Below are positions 1-6,587 of a DNA stretch of 9,929 bases, in pieces. How positions within the stretch are numbered: the first letter of the stretch is position 1; each line of letters begins with the position of its first letter. Below the pieces are notes generated by a model, which saw nothing but the letters and a program-made list of their open reading frames with translations, did not search any database and was not told where the DNA came from. Source of the stretch: an uncultured Collinsella sp. (GTDB taxonomy: Bacteria; Actinomycetota; Coriobacteriia; Coriobacteriales; Coriobacteriaceae); assembly GCA_958427895.1 (NCBI GenBank), contig CAUADW010000059.1, positions 1 through 9,929 of the forward strand, given 5' to 3'. The position numbers and the translations under genes were made by a program.

Positions 1-1148
1 GCGACAAGGTCGTGCACGAAAGCGTCGCTGCGCACCGAATCGCCGATGTTAAGGTTGGTTCGTTCCTCTCCGGCGGTGTCGATTCCAGCTACATCGCTGC
101 CTGTCTCATGCCCGACACCACGTATTCTGTCGGCTTCGATTACAAGAACTTCAACGAGACCAACTACGCCGCCGAGCTTTCCGACAAGCTGGGCATCAAG
201 AACGTGCGCAAGATGATTACCGCCGACGAGTTCTTTGATGCACTGCCCGATATCCAGTACCACATGGACGAGCCGCAATCGAACCTGTCCAGCGTGCCGC
301 TGTACTATCTGGCGCAGATGGCTTCCAAGGAGGTCACCGTCGTCCTTTCGGGCGAGGGTGCCGACGAACTGTTTGCCGGCTATGAGTGGTACGAGGACAC
401 CCCCGAGATGCGCACCTTTAAGAAGCGCGTGCCGCTCGGCGTACGTCGCGCCCTGGGCTCACTCGTTCAGCATCTCCCCTACTTTAAGGGCCACAACTTC
501 CTGACGAAATGCGCCGAGGTTCCCGAGCGCTGGTATGTGGGTCAGGCAAAGGTGTTCGATCCCTCCGAGGTCGACGAGGTGCTCAAGCCCGCTTATGACA
601 CCGGCAAGAACGCCGCCGAGATGTGCGCCGAGTACTACAAGCAGGTTCCCGACTGCTGCGAGCTTTCCAAGAAACAGTATCTGGATATGAACATGTGGCT
701 GCCGGGCGACATTCTGCTCAAGGCCGACAAAATGTGCATGGCGCATTCTCTGGAGCTTCGCGTCCCGTTCCTGGACAAGAAGGTCATGGAGTTTGCCGAG
801 CACATTCCCGCCAACTACCGTGTTAACGAAGAAGGTTGCAAGCTCGTCCTGCGTCACGCCGCCAACCGCACGCTGCCCGACGAGTGGGCAACGCGCAAGA
901 AGGTGGGCTTCCCCGTACCGGTCAAGTTCTGGCTGCGCCAGCAAAAGTACTACGACTACGTAAAGGAATACTTCACCGCGCCGTGGGCTGCTGATTTCTT
1001 TGACACCGATGCGCTCATGAAACTGCTCGACGATCACTTTGAGGGCCGTGCGCTCAACCAGCGCAAGATCTATACCACGCTGACCTTCCTCATCTGGTAC
1101 AAACGCTTCTTTATCGACGAGGGCAAGGGCGCCGAAGTCGCCGCTTAG
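1..1148 (+). CDS. asnB: Asparagine synthetase (glutamine-hydrolysing), C-terminal part, 5' end outside window
   Basis: This enzyme makes asparagine from aspartate, ATP and glutamine in the cytoplasm. The reading frame is open to the window edge (first full codon at base 3), so the GTG at 12 is internal and the start lies upstream. Only the ATP-pyrophosphatase-type synthetase domain is present; the N-terminal Cys-glutaminase domain must lie outside. Visible motifs are the PPi loop SGGVDSS (bases 69-89), MDEP, LSGEGADELFAGY (ATP and aspartate site) and the SLELRVPFLD block typical of the AsnB family. The C-terminus ends normally at TAG 1146-1148. About 380 residues are visible of an expected 600-650. 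No intrinsic terminator precedes the tRNA, so transcripts may run on to the tRNA terminator. The family is certain; the exact physiological role (Asn supply or a modification) is inferred. Confidence 0.95.
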   Translation, partial: DKVVHESVAAHRIADVKVGSFLSGGVDSSYIAACLMPDTTYSVGFDYKNFNETNYAAELSDKLGIKNVRKMITADEFFDALPDIQYHMDEPQSNLSSVPLYYLAQMASKEVTVVLSGEGADELFAGYEWYEDTPEMRTFKKRVPLGVRRALGSLVQHLPYFKGHNFLTKCAEVPERWYVGQAKVFDPSEVDEVLKPAYDTGKNAAEMCAEYYKQVPDCCELSKKQYLDMNMWLPGDILLKADKMCMAHSLELRVPFLDKKVMEFAEHIPANYRVNEEGCKLVLRHAANRTLPDEWATRKKVGFPVPVKFWLRQQKYYDYVKEYFTAPWAADFFDTDALMKLLDDHFEGRALNQRKIYTTLTFLIWYKRFFIDEGKGAEVAA

Positions 1149-1167
1149 ATTTCGTTATGAATTAGCG

Positions 1168-1195
1168 GTGAACAGCGCAGGGTTTCCGCTATACT
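1168..1195 (+). promoter_or_regulatory. Probable promoter of tRNA-Val
   Basis: A near-consensus -10 box TATACT (1190-1195) lies 10 bases before the mature tRNA 5' end. It is preceded at 16-bp spacing by a weak -35 GTGAAC (1168-1173). Spacing to the tRNA is right for a start just upstream of the acceptor stem. The -35 match is poor (3 of 6), so this call rests on the -10 and the position. Confidence 0.55.
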
Positions 1196-1205
1196 CAATC
1201 CCTGC

Positions 1206-1281
1206 GGGCGATTGGCGCAACGGTTAGCGCAGGTGCTTTACACGCACAAGGCTGGGGGTTCGAATCCCTCATCGCCCACCA
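1206..1281 (+). tRNA. tRNA-Val (anticodon UAC), CCA encoded
   Basis: It folds as a full cloverleaf. The acceptor GGGCGAT (1206-1212) pairs with ATCGCCC (1271-1277). The D stem is GCGC/GCGC (1215-1218/1227-1230). The anticodon loop TTTACAC (1237-1243) gives UAC at 1239-1241. The T arm is GGGGG-TTCGAAT-CCCTC (1254-1270) with one G-U pair. The discriminator A1278 is followed by encoded CCA (1279-1281). The outermost anticodon-stem pair (1232/1248) is a G-A mismatch; the rest is canonical. It reads valine codons GUA/GUG and probably others by wobble. The last 18 bases are repeated exactly at 1451-1468. Confidence 0.95.
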
Positions 1282-1290
1282 TTGAATTGG

Positions 1291-1318
1291 AAACGGTCCT
1301 CGAAAGGGGACCGTTTTT
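1291..1318 (+). terminator. Rho-independent terminator of tRNA-Val
   Basis: AAACGGTCC (1291-1299) pairs with GGACCGTTT (1308-1316). The stem extends by a T-G and a C-G pair to a GAAA tetraloop (1302-1305), and a TTTTT run (1314-1318) follows. It lies 10 bases after the CCA end, so it ends the tRNA transcript and possibly asnB read-through. Confidence 0.9.
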
Positions 1319-1334
1319 GTTTGGGCCCATCGCA

Positions 1335-1457
1335 GAGGGATTCGAACCCGACAGGGTGCGGAGCTGAGGAAACGCGAAGCGTTTTCCAGCGCAGCACGCG
1401 AGGGCCGCAGGCCCGAAGCGGGGCGCGGGCGGCGCCAGCCGCACGCGGACATCCCTC
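1335..1457. repeat. GC-rich nested-palindrome element downstream of tRNA-Val
   Basis: This is a non-coding 123-bp block richer in G+C than its flanks. Its ends are inverted: GAGGGAT (1335-1341) pairs with ATCCCTC (1451-1457). Inside, GTGCGG (1356-1361) pairs with CCGCAC (1439-1444). Further in are a hairpin at 1363-1390 (GGAAACGC, GAA loop, GCGTTTTCC with a bulged T) and another at 1402-1414 (GGGCC-GCA-GGCCC, flanked by CGC/GCG). The left edge (1335-1349) is a reverse copy of the tRNA T arm. The layout suits a miniature non-autonomous repeat or a structured RNA. No protein is supported: the ORFs across it are antisense-tRNA artefacts. Its family and copy number cannot be judged from one window. 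Confidence 0.6.
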
Positions 1458-1468
1458 ATCGCCCACCA
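1451..1468 (+). pseudogene. Duplicated tRNA-Val 3' end (att-like direct repeat)
   Basis: ATCCCTCATCGCCCACCA here is identical to the last 18 bases of tRNA-Val (1264-1281), 187 bp downstream, CCA included. No 5' tRNA half precedes it, so it is a remnant and not a tRNA gene. It could be an attachment-site copy left by an element that integrated at the tRNA 3' end, or the tail of a lost tandem tRNA-Val. A second terminator follows 10 bases later, the same spacing as after the intact tRNA. Confidence 0.8.
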
Positions 1469-1478
1469 CTGATTTGAT

Positions 1479-1509
1479 AGGCCTCCAGTGATGGAGGCCT
1501 TTCTTTTTT
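1479..1509 (+). terminator. Rho-independent terminator after the tRNA-end remnant
   Basis: AGGCCTCC (1479-1486) and GGAGGCCT (1493-1500) form a perfect 8-bp stem, with A1487-T1492 closing a GTGA tetraloop. The tail is TTTCTTTTTT (1500-1509). The T run lies only on the + side, so it terminates rightward transcription and not the leftward argD transcript. It looks like the natural terminator of a tRNA gene that ended at 1468. Confidence 0.85.
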
Positions 1510-1629
1510 GCACACGCCCTATCCCAGCCATGGTAAATCGATAGCAAAACGGGCTCCAGTTCGCCCAATCGTGCGCCAAACGGCACGTGACAGCCTGAAA
1601 CCCGCTCCAAATTGCTATGTCTGATGGCG

Positions 1630-2913
1630 CTACGCCAAAACGTCCAACAGGATCTCGATTAGGCTGTCCACGTCGGCCTCTTCGCACACGAGCGGCGGAA
1701 GGAAGCGCAGCGTATGTGCGCCTGTAGCGTTGATCACGGCACCAGCCCCCAATGCACGGGCTACAACGTCGTGTGCATCACCCGCGGCATCGTCCAGATC
1801 GCAGCCGAGCATCAGGCCGCGACCACGCACCTCTACCACATGCGGAAGCTTAGCCAGCGCCTGCTCCATATAAGCACCCACCTTGGCAGCATGCTCGGCA
1901 AAATCGCCGCGCACGAGCGCAGAGAGCGTCGCGGCGCACGCCGCGACAGCCAAGCAGCTACCGCCAAAGGTCGAGCCGTGGTCACCCGGCTTAAACACGT
2001 CGGCGATCTCCTTCTTTGCCACCACGGCACCCATGGGCACGCCATCGGCAATGCCCTTGGCAAGGCTCATAATGTCGGGCTCCACGCCATAGGTCTGGAA
2101 TGCAAACGGCTTGCCGGAGCGGAAGATGCCACACTGGACCTCGTCGGCGATAAGAACGGCGCCCACCTCGTGTGCCAAGTCGCGCGCCGCCGCCATAAAC
2201 TCCTCGGTCATGGGGTGCACGCCGCTCTCGCCCTGAATCGGCTCGAGCATGACGGCGCAGACCTCGCTTCCCAGCTGCTTAAAGATCGAACGCAGTTCGT
2301 CGACATCGTTGGGCGTACAGGCCACAAAGCCACCCGGCAGCGGGCGGAAGCTGTCCTGCAGCCAATCCTGCATGGTGGCCGCAATAGTCTCGAGCGTACG
2401 ACCGTGAAAGCCGCCACGCATGCACACGATGGTGTTGCCACCGTTGCCGGCACGCTTGGCGTACAGGCGCGCAAGCTTCATCGAGCCCTCGTTGGCCTCG
2501 GCGCCGGAGTTGGCAAAGAAGGTTTCCCACACCTGCTCGTCCGCAGCCGGGGCACCAAGAGCAGCTGCCGTGGTCTCATCGCCGGCGGCAATGGCATCGG
2601 CAAGCACGCGCGCACCATCTACGTCGTCGTTAGCAAGCTTGGACAGCAGCGCCGCGACCTGTCCACGCTGCTCGATGTAGAAGTAATTGGAGACATGCAT
2701 GAGCTTTTTGGTCTGTGCCTCGAGCGCCGAGAGCACAGCCGGGTCGCCATGACCTAGGCTGCACACGCCGATGCCGGCAAGAAAGTCGAGGTACTCACGG
2801 CCATCGTCGCCGGTGAGCTTCATGCCGTGACCTTCGACAAACTCTACCGGCGAGCGACCAAAGGTATGCATAACGTAATGGGATTCGAGCGATTGCTGAG
2901 TTGCAAGTGACAT
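1630..2913 (-). CDS. argD: Acetylornithine aminotransferase
   Basis: This cytoplasmic PLP enzyme converts N-acetylglutamate-5-semialdehyde plus glutamate to N2-acetylornithine plus 2-oxoglutarate. The 427 residues show the class-III aminotransferase landmarks: NSGAEANE (about 135-142), GGFHGRTL (167-174), ADEVQCG with Asp257 (PLP pyridine N), and SLAKG with Lys286 as Schiff-base lysine; GSTFGG follows at 313-318. Start ATG 2911-2913 is supported by GAAAGG (2920-2925), 6 bases upstream. It is somewhat longer than the usual 390-410 residues because of an Ala/Asp-rich insert at about 98-128, before the NSGAEAN motif. It is the last gene of argC-J-B-D, with a 69-bp gap after argB. Related succinylornithine or GABA transaminases share the fold, but the operon settles the role. 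Confidence 0.96.
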   Translation of the reverse strand: MSLATQQSLESHYVMHTFGRSPVEFVEGHGMKLTGDDGREYLDFLAGIGVCSLGHGDPAVLSALEAQTKKLMHVSNYFYIEQRGQVAALLSKLANDDVDGARVLADAIAAGDETTAAALGAPAADEQVWETFFANSGAEANEGSMKLARLYAKRAGNGGNTIVCMRGGFHGRTLETIAATMQDWLQDSFRPLPGGFVACTPNDVDELRSIFKQLGSEVCAVMLEPIQGESGVHPMTEEFMAAARDLAHEVGAVLIADEVQCGIFRSGKPFAFQTYGVEPDIMSLAKGIADGVPMGAVVAKKEIADVFKPGDHGSTFGGSCLAVAACAATLSALVRGDFAEHAAKVGAYMEQALAKLPHVVEVRGRGLMLGCDLDDAAGDAHDVVARALGAGAVINATGAHTLRFLPPLVCEEADVDSLIEILLDVLA

Positions 2914-2930
2914 GAGATGCCTTTCGTTGG

Positions 2931-2944
2931 GCGCCGTACGGCGC
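2931..2944. repeat. 14-bp perfect palindrome in the argB-argD gap
   Basis: GCGCCGTACGGCGC is self-complementary over all 14 bases. It lies in the 69-bp gap, just upstream of the argD ribosome-binding site (2920-2925). With no loop bases it is better placed to bind a dimeric protein than to form a hairpin. In a G+C-rich genome a chance origin is possible. Confidence 0.5.
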
Positions 2945-2982
2945 AGGGCTATGGGTGCAGGGACGCGACGACCGCGGGTCGG

Positions 2983-3963
2983 CTAGACCGTCTGGAGCTT
3001 CTCGACCTCGTCGAGGTTCTCGGTCAGACGCGCCGCAAACGTCGAAAGCGGATGCGGATGCGTATCGAACTCGTAGGCCGTCTCGGTGGAGTGGATCACG
3101 GTACCGACGCCAGCATCGGTCAGCAGCTCCAGCAGCAGCGAGTGCGGCGTCGTGCCGTTGATGATGTGGGCTCGGAACACGCCAGCAGCAAGCGCATCGA
3201 CGGCCGCGCGCAGCTTGGGAATCATGCCCTTATCGACCTCCCCGCCGTAGAGCATCTCGTTGACCTCGTCGAGCGTCAGGTTGGAGATAAGCGAGTCCTT
3301 ATCACTAAAGTCCTTGTACAGACCGTCGACGTCGGTCAAAAAAATCGCCTTGTGCGCATGAAGCGCCGCCGCAACGGCGCCGGCGGCGGTATCGGCATTG
3401 ATGTTGAAGAAGCCGCCGTCCTCCCCCGCCGCGACGGTAGCGATTACGGGAATGTACTCGCTATCGAGCAAGCGCTCGATATAGTCGGTGTTGACGTGCG
3501 TCACTTTGCCCACGCGGCCGAGCTTGGGGTCAAGCGGCTCGGCGATGAGCGTACCGGCATCACTGCCCGACACGCCCACAGCCAGGTTGCCATGATGATT
3601 GATGGCAGCAACCAGCTCTTGGTTAACCTTGCCGCCCAGCACCTCGCGCACGATATCCATAGTCGCCGGCGTGGTCACGCGCTGGCCGTTCTTAAACTCG
3701 ACGGGGATATCGTAATGGCTCAGCGCCTCGTTGATGGCCTTGCCGCCGCCATGCACGATGACAGGGCGCATGCCGATGATCTTGAGCAAAACGATGTCAC
3801 TCATCACGTCGCGGCGCAGTTGCTCGTCAACCATGGCGGCTCCGCCATACTTGATAACAACCGTCTTACCGGTCAGGTTTTTAATCCACGGCAGCGCTTC
3901 GAACAGCAGCTGCGCGGTTGCTTCGTTGGATTCGCTTGAACGACAATCGCGTGCGAATTTCAT
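2983..3963 (-). CDS. argB: Acetylglutamate kinase
   Basis: This enzyme phosphorylates N-acetyl-L-glutamate with ATP, the second step of ornithine synthesis, and belongs to the cytoplasmic amino-acid-kinase fold. With Met at 3961-3963 the protein has 326 residues. It shows VIKYGG with Lys38, HGGGK (71-75, acetylglutamate binding), SGSDAGTL (132-139), NINAD (187-191), DVDGLY (211-216) and GMIPK with Lys250. This start is chosen because GAGG (3970-3973) lies 6 bases upstream and the N-terminus then matches family length. In-frame ATGs at 3988 and 4012 would add 9 or 17 residues with poorer Shine-Dalgarno sites. About 30 residues precede the first strand, the helix that links dimers in arginine-inhibited hexameric kinases and is absent from the insensitive E. 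coli type, so feedback inhibition by arginine is likely. About 35 extra C-terminal residues are also present. Confidence 0.95.
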   Translation of the reverse strand: MKFARDCRSSESNEATAQLLFEALPWIKNLTGKTVVIKYGGAAMVDEQLRRDVMSDIVLLKIIGMRPVIVHGGGKAINEALSHYDIPVEFKNGQRVTTPATMDIVREVLGGKVNQELVAAINHHGNLAVGVSGSDAGTLIAEPLDPKLGRVGKVTHVNTDYIERLLDSEYIPVIATVAAGEDGGFFNINADTAAGAVAAALHAHKAIFLTDVDGLYKDFSDKDSLISNLTLDEVNEMLYGGEVDKGMIPKLRAAVDALAAGVFRAHIINGTTPHSLLLELLTDAGVGTVIHSTETAYEFDTHPHPLSTFAARLTENLDEVEKLQTV

Positions 3964-3969
3964 AATCTG

Positions 3970-3973
3970 CCTC
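3970..3973 (-). promoter_or_regulatory. Ribosome-binding site deciding the argB start
   Basis: GAGG on the minus strand sits 6 bases before the ATG at 3961-3963. The two upstream in-frame ATG codons have no comparable site at proper spacing. Confidence 0.6.
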
Positions 3974-4044
3974 GTCTTTCGTGTAGCCATTGAACCATAC
4001 CCCGCCGCTCGCAATCACACCGAGACGTATGGCACGCCTGGAGT

Positions 4045-5313
4045 CTAAGAACGGTAGTCACCGTTGATGGAGATGTACTCGTGCGTGAGGTCGCAGGTCC
4101 ACACGGTCGTTGCCGCGTCGCCTGCGCCCAGGTCGGCCGTAATCACGATCTCGGGCGCCTCAAAACGTCGCAGGGCCTCGTCCTCGTCAAAGGGAACGGT
4201 CAGGCCATCGCGGCAGACGGGCATACCCATCATGTCGATGGAAACGTCTTCCTGATTAAACTGCACGCCGCACTTGCCAAGCGCCATGGCAACGCGGCCC
4301 CAGTTGCAATCGTGACCGGCGATGCAGGTCTTGACGAGCGGCGAGTTGGCAACGGCGCGGGCGGCAATATCGGCTTCCTTGTCGTTAGCGGCTCCGGTGA
4401 CGTTAACCGTCACGAGCTTGAATGCGCCCTCGCCATCGGCCGCGATGTTGCGCGCCAGGCTCTCGCACACCTCGTGCACGGCAAAGGCCAACTCGTCAAA
4501 GGCGTCAGTGCCCTCGACGATGGGCTCGGCATCTGCGGCAGCAGTGCCAGATGCAAGCATGATACAGGTGTCGTTGGTCGAGGTATCGGAATCGACCGTC
4601 ACCTTGTTGAAGGTCTGTTTAACGGTCGAGAGCAGCAGGGTGTGGAGCGCCGCCGGCTCGACGGGGGCATCGGTGGTGATGACCGCGATCATGGTGGCCA
4701 TGTTGGGCATGATCATACCCGAGCCCTTGCACATGCCGCCCACCGTATAGGCATTGCCCGCATGGCCCGTAGCCTCACTGCGGTAGCGAACGGCATACTC
4801 CTTGGAATGCGTATCGGTCGTCATGATGGCACGGGCGGCATCGGCGCCACCGTGGGCGGAGAGTGCCTCGTAGGCAGCAGGAATGGCGGTCTCAAACGTG
4901 TCGATCGGCAGAATCTGGCCAATCACACCCGTGGAGGCAACCAGAATCTGCTGGGGCTCGCAGCCGATGACCTGCGATGCGATGCTGCACGTCTCGCGCG
5001 CGCATGCAAGGCCGGTCTCGCCCGTGGCGGCGTTGGCATTGCCAGAGTTGACCGAAACGCCGGCAATGACGCCGTAGCCCTTGTCGGCGCCGCCCAGGTT
5101 GGCACGGCTCACCTGCACGGGCGCCGCACAAAAGCGGTTAGTCGTAAACACGCCGGCCCCGGGACAGGGTTTATCGGGCACGACGAGCGCGTAATCCAGG
5201 CGCTCGGGATTCTTCCGGAATCCCGCATGGATGCCTGTGGCCTTAAAGCCGGCCGCTGCCGTAACGCCACCCTCGACGGCGCGAATCTTGATATCAAACA
5301 GCTCGATATTCAT
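4045..5313 (-). CDS. argJ: Bifunctional ornithine acetyltransferase / N-acetylglutamate synthase
   Basis: ArgJ transfers the acetyl group of N-acetylornithine to glutamate, giving ornithine and acetylglutamate. Many members also make acetylglutamate from acetyl-CoA. The 422-residue precursor has the family's self-cleavage site in KGSGMIMPNMATM: the bond Ala206-Thr207 is expected to break into alpha and beta chains, with Thr207 as nucleophile. Also seen are FTTNR (56-60), NSGNANAATG (89-98), DTSTNDT (243-249, usually preceded by G, here by S), HDCNWGR (334-340) and the C-terminal EYISINGDYRS, close to the family ending. AAGGAG (5325-5330) is 11 bases from the ATG, slightly long, but no nearer start exists. 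It is the second gene of argC-J-B-D. Mono- versus bifunctionality cannot be read from sequence alone. Confidence 0.95.
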   Translation of the reverse strand: MNIELFDIKIRAVEGGVTAAAGFKATGIHAGFRKNPERLDYALVVPDKPCPGAGVFTTNRFCAAPVQVSRANLGGADKGYGVIAGVSVNSGNANAATGETGLACARETCSIASQVIGCEPQQILVASTGVIGQILPIDTFETAIPAAYEALSAHGGADAARAIMTTDTHSKEYAVRYRSEATGHAGNAYTVGGMCKGSGMIMPNMATMIAVITTDAPVEPAALHTLLLSTVKQTFNKVTVDSDTSTNDTCIMLASGTAAADAEPIVEGTDAFDELAFAVHEVCESLARNIAADGEGAFKLVTVNVTGAANDKEADIAARAVANSPLVKTCIAGHDCNWGRVAMALGKCGVQFNQEDVSIDMMGMPVCRDGLTVPFDEDEALRRFEAPEIVITADLGAGDAATTVWTCDLTHEYISINGDYRS

Positions 5314-5395
5314 CGTCTTTATGGCTCCTTATGTCAAACAAAAAACGGACATCGGTTGGTGCGCCATGCCAGTCGTAATCATGAGACCAGCTTAA

Positions 5396-5411
5396 GAGTG
5401 GCGCCCCACTC
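5396..5411. repeat. Small perfect hairpin in the argC-argJ gap
   Basis: GAGTGG and CCACTC enclose a CGCC loop (6-bp stem) about 35 bases after the argC stop on the minus strand. No T run follows directly. A T6 run occurs about 50 bases further on (5340-5345), after a weak 5-bp stem (5348-5352/5366-5370). This could slow or partly terminate transcription between argC and argJ. Confidence 0.4.
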
Positions 5412-5447
5412 GATGCCCGACTACCAAATCGTTAACAATCGAATGTG

Positions 5448-6518
5448 CTACACCGGGCACGCCACTGTGGGCAAGCCTCGTCGCTCGTCAAAACCAAAGA
5501 CGATGTTGGCGCACTGGACCGCCTGGCCTGCTGCACCCTTGCACAGATTGTCGATGGCGCCCGTCGCCACCAGAACGCCCGCGCGCTTGTTGAGCGCGAG
5601 GCCGATCTGGGCGGCGTTGGTGCCGACGACCGAAGCCGTCTTGGGCTGCTGGCCGGCGTCGAGCACGCGCACAAAGGTGCGTCCAGCGTAGAACTGTTTG
5701 TAATAGTCGACGACATCCTCAAGAGCCAGGGAGTCGATGGCCTGCGGCGTGAGCGGCAGCGTCACCGTGGAGAGCAGGCCGCGCTTGAGCGGTGCCAGGT
5801 GCGGGGTAAAAACGACGCGATCGGTTAGACCGAGGATTTGCTCGATTTCGGGCGTGTGACGATGCTTACCCACGCCATAGGCCTCCAGGTTTTCGTCCGC
5901 GCTGCAAAAATGGGTGCGGGCGTTACAGGACTTGCCGGCACCCGTCACGCCGCTGATGGCGTCAACGATCACGGGACCGCTCTCGGCCACCCAGCCCGCA
6001 CGCACGGCAGGCGCGGCAGCGAGGCTCGTTGCGGTGGGATAGCAGCCGGCGCAGGCGACCAACACGGGCCTGCCAGCGGCATGGCTGGAAGCAGCGGTCT
6101 CCAAGTCCTGGCAGAACAGCTCGGGCAGGCCGAAAGCACGCGTCTTGAGCAGCTCGGGACTCGTGTGCTCGGCGGCATACCATGCCTCAAAGACGGACGC
6201 GTCGTTCAGACGGTAGTCGGCCGAAAGATCAAAGCAGGAGACGCCCGATGCAAGCAGCGCGGGCACCTGTGCCATGGCAGCCGCGTGCGGCACGGCAAGA
6301 AAAACCGCATCGCAGCTCTTGAGCTCGGGGGCGTCATGCGTGGTGAAAACCAGATCGCTCACGCCAGCAAAGCTCGGATACACCGCGGACAGCGGCTGGC
6401 CGGCATCGGCGTTGGACGTAATGGCAACAAGTTCAAACTCGGGATGGCCGAGCACGAGGCGAATGAGCTCGGCTCCGGCATATCCAGCCGCGCCGACGAT
6501 TCCAACCTTCAAAGACAT
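5448..6518 (-). CDS. argC: N-acetyl-gamma-glutamyl-phosphate reductase
   Basis: ArgC reduces N-acetylglutamyl-phosphate with NADPH to the 5-semialdehyde, the third step of ornithine synthesis, in the cytoplasm. The 356 residues begin with the Rossmann motif GAAGYAGAEL (9-18). The catalytic cysteine is Cys159 in CAGCYPT. DAISGVTGAGK (186-196) and HRHTPEI (219-225, active-site histidine region) follow, and the C-terminal NLCKGAAGQAVQ (324-335) is typical. Length fits the 340-360-residue type. Start ATG 6516-6518 has AAGGAG (6525-6530) 6 bases upstream. It is the first gene of the arg cluster, with a 134-bp gap before argJ. The upstream region carries the inverted repeat at 6604-6640, so the operon promoter is probably here. 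Confidence 0.97.
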   Translation of the reverse strand: MSLKVGIVGAAGYAGAELIRLVLGHPEFELVAITSNADAGQPLSAVYPSFAGVSDLVFTTHDAPELKSCDAVFLAVPHAAAMAQVPALLASGVSCFDLSADYRLNDASVFEAWYAAEHTSPELLKTRAFGLPELFCQDLETAASSHAAGRPVLVACAGCYPTATSLAAAPAVRAGWVAESGPVIVDAISGVTGAGKSCNARTHFCSADENLEAYGVGKHRHTPEIEQILGLTDRVVFTPHLAPLKRGLLSTVTLPLTPQAIDSLALEDVVDYYKQFYAGRTFVRVLDAGQQPKTASVVGTNAAQIGLALNKRAGVLVATGAIDNLCKGAAGQAVQCANIVFGFDERRGLPTVACPV

Positions 6519-6587
6519 ATCAGACTCCTTGTCTGCGATTTATGCACCGATGCGCATTTCGCAGCGGTCGTTATGAAGTGGGTTGAA

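Noticed and set aside
1282..1491. Rightward 69-residue ORF through the palindrome element
   Set aside because: It starts in the tRNA terminator, runs over hairpins and the tRNA-end copy, and has no recognisable protein features.
1541..1618. Inverted repeat ATAGCAA/TTGCTAT around a 64-base interior after argD, as a leftward terminator
   Set aside because: The stem is only 7 bp with a large, poorly paired interior and no T run on the minus strand. It is too weak to call, so argD has no clear intrinsic terminator.
1195..1687. Several leftward ORFs of 85-149 residues across the tRNA and the element, with phrases such as GDEGFEPPALCV and MRDSNPQP
   Set aside because: These are the well-known false peptides produced by translating the antisense strand of a tRNA. 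They have no ribosome-binding site, and the frames are open only because the region is G+C-rich.
1714..2757. 347-residue open frame on the + strand opposite argD
   Set aside because: It is a shadow of argD in a high-GC genome, with no domain and no ribosome-binding site.
2917..3939. 340-residue open frame on the + strand opposite argB
   Set aside because: It is an antisense shadow of argB, as for the argD and argJ cases.
3964..4014. Longer argB starting at 4014 or 3990
   Set aside because: The extra 9-17 residues are not family-like, and the ATG at 3961-3963 has the better ribosome-binding site. The ATG at 3988-3990 cannot be fully excluded.
4081..5691. 536-residue open frame on the + strand opposite argJ
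   Set aside because: It is antisense to a clear argJ gene and part of argC. Long antisense frames are common in high-GC genes, and this one has low-complexity Gly/Arg/His composition and no start signal.
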